Assembly (NCBI GenBank): GCA_934394595.1
Contig: CAKRRX010000017.1
Location: 1-35,134, forward strand
Length of the DNA stretch: 35,134 nt
Reading direction: 5' to 3'
Origin: an uncultured Blautia sp.
GTDB taxonomy: Bacteria > Bacillota > Clostridia > Lachnospirales > Lachnospiraceae
Below, piece by piece: positions 33,427 through 35,134 of the stretch (position 1 is the first letter of the stretch; the number at the start of each line of letters is the position of its first letter). The notes under the pieces were generated by a model. It made no database searches. It was given only the letters and a program-made list of their open reading frames with translations, and was not told where the DNA came from. Position numbers and translations under genes: made by a program.

Positions 33427-34893
33427 TTAGGGGTGCAATTTCACCAGACAGCGTTTTCTGAAAAAAGAAATTCCGTAACACAGAATATGGTCATAATCCT
33501 CCTCATATTCTTTCGCATACATGCGATCCTCAATCTGCGTCAGAGCTTTCTCGCAATCAACTGACATGCGTTCTCGAGTTTTTGAATATTTGACTTCAAA
33601 AACTGCCACTCTTCCGTTAACATCATCAAAAACGGTTACATCGCTTCTTCCCTCGCCATGTTCCTTATTGGATTCCACCAGATAGCCGGCTCCTGCAAAA
33701 ATCCCGGCAAGAAAGGCGTGATAAAAATCCTCTTTATAATCATGATAACTAATCGTTTTTCGAAGGAGTTTGCTCATCTCCTGGGTTAATATTTGCGCAT
33801 TTCCATCCCATACAGCATCAAATAATTTCTGTCTGTCCCAGGTTACCGCACTTTCGCTGAACCATTTTATAATGGTTGTTTCAAAAATTTCTTTTATTTC
33901 CTCATTGGGTATAAGCAATGCGGTTGCACCAGCCGGCAATGAGGCAGTCATATTCTCTTCTCTTACTTTCGTCAGATAACCAGTAAGATAAAGAATACTC
34001 CACAGATTATCTTCTGAGGAATGAAGGTAATCATAAGTAAGATTTTCATCCACATTCTCAACAATATAACCACCGGAAAGTAATGTTTCCAGTTTCTGCG
34101 TTATACTGCTTCCGGCATAATCAATAAAAGAACGGATAATCGCATTGTCACTGGTATTTTTCCAGTAGCTGGCAGGTTTAGCCTTTGGGTTATATTGAAG
34201 ATCCCGCAGGTAATTCATTACATCCCACGGACAATACACATCTGAGTCACCAAAATGATAACCATCATACCAACTCTGTATTTCTTCTTTTTTCTCAACC
34301 ACATCTCCTGCTTTCAAAATTTGCTCTACTTCGTCCTGGGTAAATCCGAAATATTCATTTAATCTTGAATCTGCAATAGAATCCACTACCAGATTATTCA
34401 TTCCAGTGAAAATACTTTCCCTGGCAATCCGCAGACATCCGGTAATCACAGCGAAATAAAGATCTGGATTATCCTTGCAGGCTGTACTCATCATGCTCTT
34501 TATTATCTGAAGCATTTCCGGATAATAGCCATGGCTGCTGGCCTTTGATAAAGGAACATCATATTCATCCAGTAAAAGAATCACGGGCTTGTTATAGTAC
34601 TTCCGAAGCATTCTCATAAGAATACTTAGGGAAAAACTAATCAATATCTCACCAGCCTGCCCGTCCTTCAGCAGCTGAAAATTTTTCTTATCATCCGGAT
34701 CTATTGTTTCACACTCTAATAAAAATGTATATTCTTTATAAAGATTGGATATCAGCACTTTCAGCCGGTCACATGCACTCTGGAACTGCAATCCATCCAC
34801 ATCCTTCACGGAAAAAAAGATTACAGGATACTGGTTCATCCATCTGCTGCATAGTTCCGTCTGTTTCTCAATTTCCAGTCCCTCGAAAAGCAC
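33427..34893 (-). CDS. AAA-ATPase-like/PD-(D/E)XK protein, N-terminally truncated
   Basis: A 488-residue member of the AAA-ATPase-like plus DUF1703 nuclease family common in gut anaerobes. It begins at LFEGLEIEKQTELC, which in full-length relatives is about 75 residues in, after the P-loop-like RPRRFGK block, so nucleotide binding should be lost. The Walker B-like VILLLDEYD remains, and the C-terminal PD-(D/E)XK core is visible (GRSDVTVFDD then VAVFEVKYSK). The frame opens with GTG and an AGGAAAGAG site; stops lie in frame immediately upstream. It may be a decaying gene. The 52-base gap to the YARHG gene and same strand do not prove a joint role. Confidence 0.75.
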   Translation of the reverse strand: MLFEGLEIEKQTELCSRWMNQYPVIFFSVKDVDGLQFQSACDRLKVLISNLYKEYTFLLECETIDPDDKKNFQLLKDGQAGEILISFSLSILMRMLRKYYNKPVILLLDEYDVPLSKASSHGYYPEMLQIIKSMMSTACKDNPDLYFAVITGCLRIARESIFTGMNNLVVDSIADSRLNEYFGFTQDEVEQILKAGDVVEKKEEIQSWYDGYHFGDSDVYCPWDVMNYLRDLQYNPKAKPASYWKNTSDNAIIRSFIDYAGSSITQKLETLLSGGYIVENVDENLTYDYLHSSEDNLWSILYLTGYLTKVREENMTASLPAGATALLIPNEEIKEIFETTIIKWFSESAVTWDRQKLFDAVWDGNAQILTQEMSKLLRKTISYHDYKEDFYHAFLAGIFAGAGYLVESNKEHGEGRSDVTVFDDVNGRVAVFEVKYSKTRERMSVDCEKALTQIEDRMYAKEYEEDYDHILCYGISFFRKRCLVKLHP

Positions 34894-34991
34894 TTTGCTC
34901 TCTTTCCTGATTATTTTTCACTATCCTGTCTACACGATATCATGTCCAAAGATTTTTCACAAGATATAAATGCTTCTTTCCAAACCGCCCT

Positions 34992-35134
34992 TCACAAAAT
35001 ATCCCCCAGCAGCTCTTCCAGTATATTTTCCTGATATCCGGCGCAGGCTTTTTTCCGGATCACGGCTGCGGTCTTCTTCAGAAGAGGATGCCTGATATGC
35101 TCCAGCTTTGCCATGCCAAGCCGGTCAATGGACT
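34992..35134 (-). CDS. Partial CDS, unidentified C-terminus
   Basis: The last 47 residues of a gene running in from beyond the right edge: an open frame ending in TGA at 34994-34992, with helical, basic sequence (AKLEHIRHPLLKKTAAVIRK, ending LEELLGDIL). Codon use looks normal. The family could not be recognised from this piece. It ends 98 bases before the truncated AAA-like gene begins. Confidence 0.55.
   Translation of the reverse strand, partial: SIDRLGMAKLEHIRHPLLKKTAAVIRKKACAGYQENILEELLGDIL

Overview
The window looks like chromosomal DNA of a gut Firmicute, most likely a Lachnospiraceae member (Blautia/Ruminococcus/Clostridium-XIVa type). This rests on moderate G+C, strong GGAGG ribosome binding sites, Gram-positive promoters (TTGACA/TATAAT), hairpin-plus-T terminators, and families common in that group (YARHG protein, SseB-like, DUF2752, YozG/DUF2975 pair, AAA-like/PD-(D/E)XK protein). 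No rRNA, tRNA, CRISPR array, insertion sequence or phage gene was seen. The identification is by reading, not by database search.

Layout. (1) 277-3064, plus strand: an AraC-family sensor-regulator and a GH13 oligo-1,6-glucosidase-type alpha-glucosidase, closed by a terminator. (2) 3131-9049, plus strand: an MFS transporter overlapping an IclR regulator, then an operon of a PLP aminotransferase, an NhaC-family antiporter and a D-2-hydroxyacid dehydrogenase. Both promoters carry a nearly identical 12-bp palindrome plus an extra half-site, a good candidate IclR operator. The second promoter is followed by an intrinsic terminator inside the leader. Together the genes suggest transamination of an amino acid, reduction of the oxo acid and ion-coupled exchange. 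(3) 9162-14306, minus strand: intracellular alpha-L-fucosidase, M28 peptidase and an unusual 846-residue transglutaminase-like protein. (4) 14410-21586, minus strand: OppABCDF importer, DeoR regulator and CutC-family protein, behind a strong promoter with five 10-bp phased repeats upstream. Regions 3 and 4 could together handle imported (glyco)peptides. (5) 21852-24063, minus strand: DUF2975 membrane protein, YozG-like HTH and lipoprotein, with two operators over the promoter.

(6) 24263-33374, minus strand, is the most novel part. It is a compact run encoding a secreted YARHG protein, a membrane Ser/Thr kinase, two tandem paralogous coiled-coil proteins, a HerA/FtsK-type ATPase, a membrane-anchored 583-residue protein with a glycine-rich heptad-repeat tail, a DUF2752 membrane protein and an SseB-like protein, ending in a terminator. 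I do not recognise it as a described system. A DNA or protein translocation, or envelope-associated, machine controlled by phosphorylation is an inference only. (7) 33427-35134, minus strand: an AAA-ATPase-like/PD-(D/E)XK protein missing its P-loop end, and the last 47 residues of an unidentified gene.
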